A stretch of 64,000 bases of DNA from Salipiger mangrovisoli (lineage in GTDB: Bacteria > Pseudomonadota > Alphaproteobacteria > Rhodobacterales > Rhodobacteraceae), in contig NZ_JADFFK010000002.1 of assembly GCF_015223355.1 (NCBI RefSeq), forward strand, positions 186,001 to 250,000. Direction: 5' to 3'. The first letter of the stretch is position 1; the number at the start of each line of letters is the position of its first letter. The notes beneath the pieces were generated by a model that saw nothing but the letters and a program-made list of their open reading frames with translations, made no database searches and had not been told where the DNA came from. Positions 15,960 through 24,133 of the stretch are shown piece after piece. Position numbers and translations under genes: made by a program.

Positions 15960-16735
15960 GGCTTGATGAACTTCGCGCCCGTGTCGCGCCTGCTGCCCGC
16001 GCCCAGCGGGTTCAGCACGATGTCCTCGGCGAGCGCGCTGCGCAATTCGGTCAGCGGCCCGGTGAGCCCGGTCGCGAGCGAGACCGGCGCGCCCCCGGCC
16101 TCGGCCTTGGCCGAGATCACCGAGACGATGCGTGGCTCGCCGCTCGCAAAGGAAAACACCGGCGAGCCGGAGCTGCCGAAATCCACCGTGCAATCGAGCA
16201 CCAGCATGCCCTCCTGACGGTCGAGGACCCCGCAGTAGTCCTGCAGGGCAGGCGCCTCCGACCGGTCATGGGCGTAGGAGACCACGCCGAGCTCGTCGCC
16301 CGCCTCGGGCAAGGGGCCAAGCCCGAATGGCGCGATGCTGGAATTGCGGATCGGCAGTTGCAGCTCGATCACCGCGAGATCCTGGCGCACCCGATCGGGG
16401 CTGGCCGCGGCACTGAAGTCGTAGCTGTCGAGCGAGAGTGCCCGGCGCACCCGGCGGTAGGCGGCGGCGCGGCCGTTGCGCCAGCCGGCAAGGAACTGGA
16501 TCTGATCGACCGGCACACGTGCACCGCTGCGCGCGTCGAACAGGCAATGCGCGGCGGTGAGCACCAGGTCCGGGGCAATCAGCGCGCCGGTGCAGAAGGC
16601 CCTGCCGCCAACCTCCAGGCGTCCGACCGCCTCCCAGCCGCGCCCTTCCTCGCGGCTTTCCATGGAAAACAGGCCACCCTGGGCGAATGCCGGCGCGGCC
16701 AGCAACGCGGCGAGCAGCGCAATGAGGTATCTCAC
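15956..16735 (-). CDS. Secreted trypsin-like (V8-type) serine protease, upstream copy
   Basis: 259 residues with a signal peptide (MRYLIALLAALLAAPAFAQG, cleavage near 18). Triad H63 (LTAAHC), D119 (RQDLAVIEL) and S189 (FGSSGSP); C48/C64 flank the histidine. The motif GSSGSP matches V8-like serine proteases. Its layout mirrors the downstream copy throughout (GWEAVGRL, FCTGAL, GSSG, SVIS), so the pair arose by duplication and has since diverged strongly. There is no propeptide of the classical type, and no dedicated chaperone or inhibitor lies nearby. Stop and next start overlap by four bases. Confidence 0.85.
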   Translation of the reverse strand: MRYLIALLAALLAAPAFAQGGLFSMESREEGRGWEAVGRLEVGGRAFCTGALIAPDLVLTAAHCLFDARSGARVPVDQIQFLAGWRNGRAAAYRRVRRALSLDSYDFSAAASPDRVRQDLAVIELQLPIRNSSIAPFGLGPLPEAGDELGVVSYAHDRSEAPALQDYCGVLDRQEGMLVLDCTVDFGSSGSPVFSFASGEPRIVSVISAKAEAGGAPVSLATGLTGPLTELRSALAEDIVLNPLGAGSRRDTGAKFIKP

Positions 16736-16814
16736 GCAAATGACTCCCTGTTCGCCCCCTTACGCTAGGGAGAGTCTGGGGCGAAATTTGGGCGCGCGCG
16801 GGCGCGCCCTTGCG

Positions 16815-18119
16815 TCAGCCGAGCGCCGCCAGCGCCGGCGGCTTCGGCCCGCCGGTGGCCCAGTCGAGAAGCTCGACCGTGTGCACCACCGGCAGCCCGG
16901 TGCCCGAGCCGATCTGCATCATGCAGCCAATGTTGCCCGCGGCGATGAGCTGCGGCGCCTTGGCTTCCAGCGTCTTCACCTTGCGATCGCGCAGCTGCTT
17001 CGAGATCTCCGGCTGCAACAGGTTGTAGGTGCCGGCGCTGCCGCAGCAGAGGTGGCTGTCGGCGGGCTCGACCACCTCGAAGCCGGCGCGCTTGAGCAGG
17101 TCCTTGGGCGCCGATTTCACCTTTTGCCCGTGTTGCAGCGAGCAGGCGGCGTGATAGGCGACGCGCAGCTGCTGCGGGCCGCCCGTCAGCATCTCTTGGG
17201 GAATCTCGAGATCGCGCAGCAGCTCGCTGATATCCATCGCCTTCGCCGAGACCTTTGCCGCGGCCTCCGCAAGCGGCGAGGTCCGGAACATGTGGCCGTA
17301 GTCCTTCACCGTGGTGCCGCAGCCCGAGGTGTTGATGACGATGGCGTCGAGCCCCTCGCCCTGCATCTCGGCGGTCCAGGCGTGGATGTTGGCCTCGGCC
17401 GACCCGTGCGCCTCGGCCTCGCGCCCCATGTGATGGGTGAGCGCGCCGCAGCAGCCCGCGCCCTTCGCCACCACCACCTCGCAGCCGAGCCGCCGCAGCA
17501 GGCGGATGGTGGCATCGTTGATGTCGGTGTTCAGCGCCTTCTGCGCGCAGCCGGTCATCAGCGCGACGCGCTTGCGGCGCGGCGCGATGGGGGCAAAGCT
17601 CTGCGGATCGTCGTTGCGGCTGACCGGCGGGATCCGTTTCGGCGCCATCTCCAGCATCGCCTTCAGCCGCGGGTCGGGCAGCAGCCCGGCGAAGGGGCGG
17701 CCCAGCTTGGCCAGCGCCAGCGCCACGCGGAAGCGCATCGGGTGCGGAATGACCTGCGCCAGCAACCAGCGCAGCGCGCGGTCGTGCCAGGGCCGCGTGT
17801 AGGTCTTTTCGATATAGGCCCGCGCGTGGTCCACCAGGTGCATGTAGTGCACGCCCGAGGGGCAGGTGGTCATGCAGGACAGGCACGACAGGCAGCGGTC
17901 GATGTGCATGACCGTCTTGGCATCCGGCACCCGCTCGTTCTCGAGCATGTCCTTGATCAGGTAGATGCGGCCGCGCGGGCTGTCGAGCTCGTCACCCAGG
18001 ACCTGGTAGGTCGGGCAGGTGGCGGTGCAAAAGCCGCAATGCACGCAGGAGCGCAGGATCTCATTGGCGCGCTCGGTGCCCGGATCGCGCAGCTGGTCGG
18101 GAGTGAAAGTGGTCTGCAT
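16815..18119 (-). CDS. glcF: Glycolate oxidase iron-sulfur subunit GlcF
   Basis: 434 residues. Two ferredoxin motifs occur at the N-terminus (CVHCGFCTATCPTY near residue 26 and CLSCLSCMTTCPSGVHY near 78), followed by two cysteine-rich CCG domains (VVVAKGAGCCGALTHHMGRE and PADSHLCCGSAGTYNLLQPE) typical of GlcF/heterodisulfide reductase D-like proteins. It passes electrons from the flavin subunits to the respiratory chain at the inner membrane when glycolate is oxidised to glyoxylate. It is the last gene of glcDEF, 24 bases after glcE. Length matches the family. Confidence 0.92.
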   Translation of the reverse strand: MQTTFTPDQLRDPGTERANEILRSCVHCGFCTATCPTYQVLGDELDSPRGRIYLIKDMLENERVPDAKTVMHIDRCLSCLSCMTTCPSGVHYMHLVDHARAYIEKTYTRPWHDRALRWLLAQVIPHPMRFRVALALAKLGRPFAGLLPDPRLKAMLEMAPKRIPPVSRNDDPQSFAPIAPRRKRVALMTGCAQKALNTDINDATIRLLRRLGCEVVVAKGAGCCGALTHHMGREAEAHGSAEANIHAWTAEMQGEGLDAIVINTSGCGTTVKDYGHMFRTSPLAEAAAKVSAKAMDISELLRDLEIPQEMLTGGPQQLRVAYHAACSLQHGQKVKSAPKDLLKRAGFEVVEPADSHLCCGSAGTYNLLQPEISKQLRDRKVKTLEAKAPQLIAAGNIGCMMQIGSGTGLPVVHTVELLDWATGGPKPPALAALG

Positions 18120-18143
18120 GTCTTGGTCCTCAGCTCGCTCGGG

Positions 18144-19241
18144 TCACGCCATCAGGCCGGGGTTCAGCACCCCGCGCGGGTCGAAGCGGCGGCGCAGCCC
18201 CTCGGCGAGCGCGGCGACGGGGGCGGGATCAGGGTGGAACGCGGGGGCGCTGCCGGTGCCGCGAACGCGCGTGGCGTGGCCAGCGAAAGTGCCGAGCCGG
18301 GCGCGCGCGTCGGTGCCCTCGGGCAGCAGCGCCCAGACCAGCCCGCCGCCCCAGTCATAAAGCAGCGCCTCGGCGCGCAGCCGCGCGGCCAGTTCCGGCG
18401 CGTCCGAAGGTTTGCACGAGATGCGCCAGACATCCCCGACCCGCCCTTGCAGCGGTGCCACGTCGCGCACCCCGGCCCAGAGCGCCGCAACCGCGTCGGG
18501 GTCGGTGTCCTCGCTGGTCTCGCGCCCCGGAAAGAGGGCCCTGAGCTGTCCGAGGCGGTAGGCGACCGAGCGCGCGAATCCCTCGATGCGCAGCAGCGTC
18601 TGCCGCGCGCCGGGGTCATGCGCCGCGCCGGTCACATCGTAGGGCGAGCCGAGCGCCGCCGCCATCGCGGCCACGGCTTCGGACTCCGTAAGCCCGTGCA
18701 GCACCAAGGTCGCGGCGGCCTCGGGCTTCGGCAGCACCTTGAAGCTCACCTCGGTCAGCACCCCGAGGGTGCCGTGGCTGCCGGCCATCAGCTTGACCAG
18801 GTCGTAACCCGTGACGTTCTTCATCACCCGCCCGCCGTTCGACACCACGCGGCCCGCGCCGTCGACGAAGCGCACGCCGAGCAGGAAATCCCGGCAGGCG
18901 CCCGAGGCGATGCGCCGCGGCCCCGAGGCATTGGCGGCGACGATCCCGCCCAGGGTGCTGGCGCCCTGCGTCCCGAGCAGCCCGCGCAGATCCGGCACCT
19001 CGAAGGCCAGGCGCTGGTTCTCGGCGTCCAGGGCCGCCTCGACCTCGGCCAGCGGTGTGCCGGCCCTGGCCACCAGCGTCAGCGCCCCCGGCTCGTAGAG
19101 CGTCACCCCGGTGATGCCGCCGGTCTCCAGCAGCGTGCCCTCGGACAGGCCGATGCTCCGCGTGCCGCCCCCGCGGAGCCGCAGCGCCCCGCGCGCCCCG
19201 AGGATCGCCTCGGCCAGATCGTTTTCGCTCGTCGGTGTCAT
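18144..19241 (-). CDS. glcE: Glycolate oxidase FAD-binding subunit GlcE
   Basis: 365 residues of the FAD_binding_4 (PCMH) fold. RGGGTRSIGL, LGGIVAANASGPRRIASGACRD and GRVMKNVTGYDLVKLMAGSH are GlcE hallmarks. With GlcD and GlcF it forms membrane-associated glycolate oxidase. The ATG at 19241 lies just after an intercistronic element whose AGAAGAA end is positioned near where a ribosome site would be. The glcD-glcE gap of 73 bases is unusually structured for this operon. Confidence 0.92.
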   Translation of the reverse strand: MTPTSENDLAEAILGARGALRLRGGGTRSIGLSEGTLLETGGITGVTLYEPGALTLVARAGTPLAEVEAALDAENQRLAFEVPDLRGLLGTQGASTLGGIVAANASGPRRIASGACRDFLLGVRFVDGAGRVVSNGGRVMKNVTGYDLVKLMAGSHGTLGVLTEVSFKVLPKPEAAATLVLHGLTESEAVAAMAAALGSPYDVTGAAHDPGARQTLLRIEGFARSVAYRLGQLRALFPGRETSEDTDPDAVAALWAGVRDVAPLQGRVGDVWRISCKPSDAPELAARLRAEALLYDWGGGLVWALLPEGTDARARLGTFAGHATRVRGTGSAPAFHPDPAPVAALAEGLRRRFDPRGVLNPGLMA

Positions 19242-19245
19242 GGCT

Positions 19246-19292
19246 TTCTTCTAGGTCCAAATATCTCGGGGGTGCGGGGGCAGCGCCCCCGC
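19246..19292 (+). repeat. Intercistronic element, form I (copy 4)
   Basis: TTCTTCTAGGTCCAAATATC, TCGGGGG and hairpin GCGGGGGC-agc-GCCCCCGC (19274-19281 with 19285-19292). It fills the gap between glcD and glcE, both on the minus strand. Confidence 0.8.
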
Positions 19293-19314
19293 GTCTCGCG
19301 GCCTGCGGTCCCGC

Positions 19315-20763
19315 TCACTCGGCGGCGATCGCGAGCCTGCGGCGGCTCTCCGAGGCGTCCAGCGGAAACACCTTCGCGGGGTTCAGCAGCCAGTGCGGGT
19401 CGAACACGTCCTTCACCGCCATCTGTGCCTCGAGGTCGGCGGGCCGGTACTGCGCGTGCATCAGGTCGCGCTTCTCGATGCCGACGCCGTGCTCGCCGGT
19501 CAGGCAGCCGCCGACCTCGACGCAGAGCTTCAGGATCTCCGCCCCGAAGCGCTCGCAGAGTTCGAGCTGGCCCTCCTGGTTGGCGTTGAACAGGATCAGC
19601 GGGTGCATGTTGCCGTCGCCGGCGTGGAAGACATTGGCGACCTTCAGGCCGAACTCCTCCGACATCTCGCCGATCCGCCGCAGCACGTGCGGCAGCGAGG
19701 AGACCGGGATCGTGCCGTCGAGGCACATGTAGTCGTTGATCTGCCCCATGGCGCCGAAGGCGGACTTGCGGCCGAGCCAGATGCGGCCCGCCTCGTCCGC
19801 GTCGCGCGCCTCGCGCAGTTCGACGGGGTTATGGCGCTTCGCGATTTCGATGATCTTCTCGAGCTGCTCGGCGATCTCGGCCTCCGAGCCCTCGACCTCG
19901 ACGATCAGCAGCGCCTCGCACATCGGGTAGCCCGCGTGGGCAAAGGCTTCGCAGGCCTCGATGCAGGGGCGGTCCATGAATTCGATCGCCACCGGCAGAA
20001 CGCCCGCCTTGATGATGTCCGACACGCATTCCCCGGCCACCTCGTTGGCGGCGAAGCCCATCAGCACCGGCCGCGCGCCCTCGGGCTTGCGCAGGATGCG
20101 CAGGGTGGCCTCGGTGACCACGCCGAGCTGGCCCTCGGAGCCGCAGATGACGCCCAGCAGGTCGAGCCCCGGCGCGTCGAGATGCGCGCCGCCAAGCTCG
20201 ATCACCGTGCCATCCATCAGCACCATGGTCACGCCCATGAGGTTGTTGGTGGTCACGCCGTATTTCAGGCAATGCGCCCCGCCCGAGTTCATCGCGATGT
20301 TCCCGGCGATGGCGCAGGCAAGTTGCGACGAGGGGTCCGGGGCGTAGAAGAAATCTTCCTCGGCCACCGCGCCGCTGACCGAGAGGTTGGTGCGCCCGGT
20401 CTGCACGCGGATGAGGCGGTTGGCGTAATCGGTTTCGAGCACGCTGTTCATCTTCGCCACGCCGAGGATCACGCTGTCGGCGGTGGGCAGCGCGCCACCC
20501 GCCAGCGAGGTGCCCGAGCCGCGCGGCACGACGGGCACGCCTTCCTCAAAGCAGATCTTCAGCACCGCCGAGACCTCTTCGGTCGAGGACGGCAGGACCG
20601 CGCAGAGCGGCGGGCAGCGGTAGGCGGTGAGCGCGTCGCATTCATAGGCGCGGGTCTCGGACAGCTCCGAGATCACCGAGCCTTCGGGAAGAACCTCCCT
20701 CAGTCGCGCGACGATCTGGTCCTTTCGCGCGAGGATGCTTGCGTTGGGGGCTGGCATCTTCAT
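19315..20763 (-). CDS. glcD: Glycolate oxidase catalytic subunit GlcD
   Basis: 482-residue FAD-linked oxidase: PCMH FAD-binding domain (about residues 45-225; VPVVPRGSGTSLAGGALPT, NIAMNSGGAHCLKYGVTTNN) and a C-terminal FAD-oxidase domain with HAGDGNMHPLIL and LTGEHGVGIEKRDL. It oxidises glycolate (and often D-lactate) to glyoxylate. It is the first gene of glcDEF; GGAGGAG stands upstream of ATG 20763. A palindrome at 20780-20804 in the leader is a probable operator. No regulator gene adjoins the operon. Confidence 0.93.
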   Translation of the reverse strand: MKMPAPNASILARKDQIVARLREVLPEGSVISELSETRAYECDALTAYRCPPLCAVLPSSTEEVSAVLKICFEEGVPVVPRGSGTSLAGGALPTADSVILGVAKMNSVLETDYANRLIRVQTGRTNLSVSGAVAEEDFFYAPDPSSQLACAIAGNIAMNSGGAHCLKYGVTTNNLMGVTMVLMDGTVIELGGAHLDAPGLDLLGVICGSEGQLGVVTEATLRILRKPEGARPVLMGFAANEVAGECVSDIIKAGVLPVAIEFMDRPCIEACEAFAHAGYPMCEALLIVEVEGSEAEIAEQLEKIIEIAKRHNPVELREARDADEAGRIWLGRKSAFGAMGQINDYMCLDGTIPVSSLPHVLRRIGEMSEEFGLKVANVFHAGDGNMHPLILFNANQEGQLELCERFGAEILKLCVEVGGCLTGEHGVGIEKRDLMHAQYRPADLEAQMAVKDVFDPHWLLNPAKVFPLDASESRRRLAIAAE

Positions 20764-20779
20764 CGGGGTCTCCTCCTAG

Positions 20780-20804
20780 AATTGGTAAACTCATATAACC
20801 AATT
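20780..20804. promoter_or_regulatory. Palindromic operator candidate upstream of glcD
   Basis: AATTGGT (20780-20786) and ACCAATT (20798-20804) are exact inverted repeats 11 bases apart, 17 bases upstream of the glcD start codon. The half-site resembles those of GntR/FadR-type regulators (TTGGT...ACCAA), but the spacing is much wider than the three bases usual for that group. Confidence 0.5.
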
Positions 20805-20895
20805 TCGACGATGGCCAAGCGTTTTTGCCACGCCCGGCGGTCCGGGGTGACGCGGGATCTTGCGCGGCGCGGGGGAATGATAGCAGGTGACCGCC

Positions 20896-21306
20896 ATGAC
20901 CTGGCTGAAGATCATTCACATTCTTTGCGTCATGGGATGGATGACCTCCATCTTCGCCGTGCCGCGCGCGCTCATCTACTGGAAGCGGGACTTCGCGCAG
21001 ACCGGCGCGTTCGGCCCGCTTGGCGATCTGACCTATCGGCTCTACCGCTTCTCGGCCGGGCTGGCGGTGATCGCGGTGATCACCGGGCTGTGGCTCGGGG
21101 TGCTCTGGGGCTTCCCGGCCTGGCTGCATGCCAAGATCGGCCTCGTGGTGCTGCTGGCGGCGCATTACGTCTGGACCGGCGTTCTGGTTGGCCGGGCCAA
21201 GCGTGGCGTGTTCCGCGAGTCCGACATGTTCCTGCGCATTTTCAACGAGATCAGCGTGGTGGGGACGATCGCCATCCTCTGGCTGGTCGTGGCCAAGCCG
21301 TTCTGA
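20896..21306 (+). CDS. HemJ-like / CopD family membrane protein
   Basis: 136 residues with four predicted membrane helices. It resembles HemJ (UPF0093), the protoporphyrinogen oxidase of many alphaproteobacteria: WLKIIHILCVMGWM with an N-terminal histidine, PRALIYW, and LHAKIGLVVLLAAHY. True HemJ proteins have similar length and heme-binding histidine; identity to the functional enzyme cannot be fixed from sequence alone. ATG 20896 is preferred over GTG 20887 because AGGTGA lies at proper distance. It is two bases upstream of a DUF599 gene, so the two are co-transcribed. Confidence 0.65.
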   Translation: MTWLKIIHILCVMGWMTSIFAVPRALIYWKRDFAQTGAFGPLGDLTYRLYRFSAGLAVIAVITGLWLGVLWGFPAWLHAKIGLVVLLAAHYVWTGVLVGRAKRGVFRESDMFLRIFNEISVVGTIAILWLVVAKPF

Positions 21307-21308
21307 CC

Positions 21309-22016
21309 ATGGCGCTTCCCTCCCTCGATCCCTTTTTCTACTTCGCGCCGCTTGATCTTGCGGGGGTGGTTCTTCTGGTGATGAGCTGGCTCGGAAGCTC
21401 GTGGCTGATCGAGCATCCCCCGGCACGGCGTCCCTCCGTCTCGGTGCTGATGGCGCGCTACCGGCGACACTGGATGAAGCATTTCGTCACCCGCCAGCCG
21501 CGGATTTTCGATTCCAACATCGTCGGCAGCCTGCGGCAGAGCACCGCCTTCTTCGCCTCGACCTCGATGATCGCCATCGGCGGCATCTTCGCGCTGCTCG
21601 GCAATCCCGACCGCGTGCGCGGTGTCGCCGACGATCTGTCGATGGGCGGCGATGCGCCCACCATCGTCTGGGAAGCCAAGCTGCTGCTGATCCTCGCGTT
21701 TGCCGCCAATGCCTTCCTGAAGTTCGTCTGGTCGAACCGGCTCTTCGGCTATTGCTCGGTGATGATGGGGGCCGTGCCGAACGACGAAAGCTCGATTGCC
21801 TACACCCGCGCGGCCAAGGCCGCCGAGATCAATATCCTCGCAGCTCGAAGCTACAACCGCGGGCTGCGCTCGGTCTATTTCGGCATCGGCTCCACCGCCT
21901 GGTTGCTGGGCTCGATCCCGCTGCTGATCGCGGTGCTGATCACCCTGTCGGTGATCCTGCGGCGCGAGTTCACCTCGCAGTCGCGCGAAGTGCTGTTGGC
22001 CAGCGAAGAAACCTGA
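21309..22016 (+). CDS. DUF599 family membrane protein
   Basis: 235 residues with about four hydrophobic segments (near 12-30, 78-98, 115-135 and 190-215). RYRRHWMKHFVTRQPRIFDSN, QSTAFFASTSMIAIGGIFAL and FLKFVWSNRLFGYCSVMMGA are characteristic of DUF599, an uncharacterised bacterial and plant membrane family. It starts two bases after the HemJ-like gene. Nothing in it suggests a catalytic site. The end is convergent with the amidotransferase-like gene with only 61 bases between. Confidence 0.82.
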   Translation: MALPSLDPFFYFAPLDLAGVVLLVMSWLGSSWLIEHPPARRPSVSVLMARYRRHWMKHFVTRQPRIFDSNIVGSLRQSTAFFASTSMIAIGGIFALLGNPDRVRGVADDLSMGGDAPTIVWEAKLLLILAFAANAFLKFVWSNRLFGYCSVMMGAVPNDESSIAYTRAAKAAEINILAARSYNRGLRSVYFGIGSTAWLLGSIPLLIAVLITLSVILRREFTSQSREVLLASEET

Positions 22017-22077
22017 GCAAGAGCCTTCTAAGGAAGTTGCGCCGCTCCCGGTCTCGGGCCCTCGGCGCCGCGGCGGA

Positions 22078-24120
22078 TCAGCGCCGCCCCTCTCGCAGCC
22101 AGGCGCCGACGATGAACCCGGCTGCAAGAAGCAGCGTCAGCCAGGCCGGCAGCAGCGGAAGCCGCGTGACATCCATGGTCTCGAAGGCCTCGCGCGGGGT
22201 GATTCCCATCCAGCCACGCCCGGCCGCGGGCCGCCCGGCACCGACCGCGCGGATGCTCGGCAGCCCATCCTCGATCCGTGCCGCACCGCCGCGCAGGCTG
22301 GCGAGCACCGGTTCGAGCGCCGTGGCGCTGGCGATGGTCTGTTCGAATTCGCGCGGGGCAGCAGGGCCGAGGCCGATCACCGCCTCCTGTTCGCCCTCCT
22401 TCAGCCGGTAGAGGCCAATCTCCGGACCGGCGTAACCGGCCTCGAACCTGCCCGGCGACACTTCCTGCAAGGTGACGCTGTCCTCTGTCCCGTCGGGGCG
22501 GGTGATGGTCACCGCGCCGACGCCGTCCGCCAGGGTGCGGCGGATGATCTGCATCCGCTGTCCCGTGGCCTCGGCCCAGAGCGCCTCTTCCTCGAGCTCG
22601 GGCTCTTTCATCATCCAATGGGCCAGCCGCCGCAGCAGGTCGAGCTGCGGGCCGCCGCCCTCGAAGCCGCGCGACCAGAGCCAGGCCTGGTCCGAGGCGA
22701 TCAGCGCCGCCCGGCCCTCGCCAATCCGGTCGAGCACCAGCAGCGGCTTTTCCTCGGCGCCGGTCATCAGCACCTCGGCGCTTTCGTTGGGTGTCACCTC
22801 GACCTGGCGCATCCAGCGTCCCCAGCTGTCCGCGCCGGTGAGCCCCGCGGTCACCGGGTGCCGCTGGCCGAGGTCGGTCACTTTGGGGCGGTAGCCCTGG
22901 TCGATCACCCGCGCCGTGGGTTCGGCGGGCAGGATCTCGGCCAGTGGCGAGCGGTAGATGGAATCGGCGCTGGCGAAATCGGGACCGGCGGCGACCAGCA
23001 CGGCGCCGCCGTTCTCGACGTAGTTGCGTACGTTGTCGAGGTAGATGGCGGGCAGGATGCCGCGGCGCTTGTAGCGGTCGAAGATGATCAGGTCGAAATC
23101 CTCGATCTTTTCGAGGAAGAGCTCGCGGGTGGGGAAGGCGATCAGCGACAGCTCGGTCACCGGCACGCCGTCCTGCTTTTCGGGCGGGCGCAGGATGGTG
23201 AAGTGCACGAGATCGACGGAACTGTCGGATTTCAGCAGGTTGCGCCAGGTGCGGCTGCCTGCGTGCGGCTCGCCCGAGACCAGCAGCACGCGCAGCCGGT
23301 CGCGCACGCCGTTGATCTGCACCAGCGCGGTGTTGTTGCGGTCGGTCAGCTCGCCCGCGCCCTCGGGCACGGAGAACTGGATCACGTTGAGCCCGCCGTG
23401 GGGCAGGGTGACAGGCAGTTCGATGTCCTGGCCGAGCGGCACGCGGAAGGTTTCCGCCGCGCCGCCATCGACCGAGATCTGGAGCTCGGTTTCGCTCTCG
23501 CGCGGCGCGGCACCGTCGTCCTCGACGCGCAAGGTCAGGGTGACCGGCTCGCCGAGAATGGCAAAGGCCGGGGCATTCTTGACGATCAGCCGGCGGTCCC
23601 AGTCGGTGTCATGCCCGGTGAGCAGCAGGTGCATCGGCGCGGGCAGGGTCGGCGCGCGCTCGAGATCGTGCAGCCGCCCGTCCGACAGCAGGAAGATCCC
23701 CGCGACACGGCCACGCGGCTCCTCGGCCAGCGCCTCGGAGAGGGCGGTCATCAGCAGGGTGCCGCTGTCGCCCTCGCCATCGGGCACGGCGATGCGCCGG
23801 ACCTCGGTGTTGGGGCGGGCGGCAAGGCGCGCCTCGAGCGCGTCGGCGGCGCTGGCCGTTGTCTCGACCCGGTCGCCGAGACGCTGCGAGGCGCTCTGGT
23901 CCTCGAGCAGCAGGACGATGTCCGAGAGCGGCGCGCGGTCCTCCTCCTGGAAGGAGGGCTGGGTCAGCGCGGCCACCAGCACCAGCCCGGCGCAGAGGCG
24001 CAGCGCCCAGCCGGGCATGCCCCGCCACAGCGCCAGCGCCACCGAAACGAGGGCCAGAGCTCCCAGCACCCAGATCGCGGGCCAGGGCAGCAGCGGGTCA
24101 AAGACGATCTCGCCGGTCAT
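22078..24120 (-). CDS. Membrane glutamine-amidotransferase-like protein of the MoxR operon
   Basis: 680 residues. Two N-terminal membrane segments (about 14-32 and 37-54) and one at the C-terminus (near 655-675) frame a large soluble part. D74-x-S76-x-S78 after IVLLL looks like a MIDAS metal site of a von Willebrand A-like domain; the central region (DFDLIIFDRYKRRGILPAIY, NGGAVLVAAGPDF) resembles class I glutamine amidotransferase-like domains without an evident catalytic cysteine. It is last in the MoxR-DUF58-DUF4159 series, 13 bases after its neighbour. Related operons in Bacteroides and Francisella are linked to envelope integrity. Function here is unknown. Confidence 0.72.
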   Translation of the reverse strand: MTGEIVFDPLLPWPAIWVLGALALVSVALALWRGMPGWALRLCAGLVLVAALTQPSFQEEDRAPLSDIVLLLEDQSASQRLGDRVETTASAADALEARLAARPNTEVRRIAVPDGEGDSGTLLMTALSEALAEEPRGRVAGIFLLSDGRLHDLERAPTLPAPMHLLLTGHDTDWDRRLIVKNAPAFAILGEPVTLTLRVEDDGAAPRESETELQISVDGGAAETFRVPLGQDIELPVTLPHGGLNVIQFSVPEGAGELTDRNNTALVQINGVRDRLRVLLVSGEPHAGSRTWRNLLKSDSSVDLVHFTILRPPEKQDGVPVTELSLIAFPTRELFLEKIEDFDLIIFDRYKRRGILPAIYLDNVRNYVENGGAVLVAAGPDFASADSIYRSPLAEILPAEPTARVIDQGYRPKVTDLGQRHPVTAGLTGADSWGRWMRQVEVTPNESAEVLMTGAEEKPLLVLDRIGEGRAALIASDQAWLWSRGFEGGGPQLDLLRRLAHWMMKEPELEEEALWAEATGQRMQIIRRTLADGVGAVTITRPDGTEDSVTLQEVSPGRFEAGYAGPEIGLYRLKEGEQEAVIGLGPAAPREFEQTIASATALEPVLASLRGGAARIEDGLPSIRAVGAGRPAAGRGWMGITPREAFETMDVTRLPLLPAWLTLLLAAGFIVGAWLREGRR

Positions 24121-24133
24121 GCCTGCGCTCCGT

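Noticed and set aside
16557-19589. 1010-residue plus-strand reading over glcE and glcF
   Set aside because: Antisense to two clear glycolate oxidase genes; composition (Arg/Ala/Gly/His rich) typical of GC-skewed shadow frames.
20780-20804. PdhR/LldR-type box before glcD
   Set aside because: Half-sites fit but these regulators need a spacing of about three bases; here it is 11. Kept as an unassigned palindrome.
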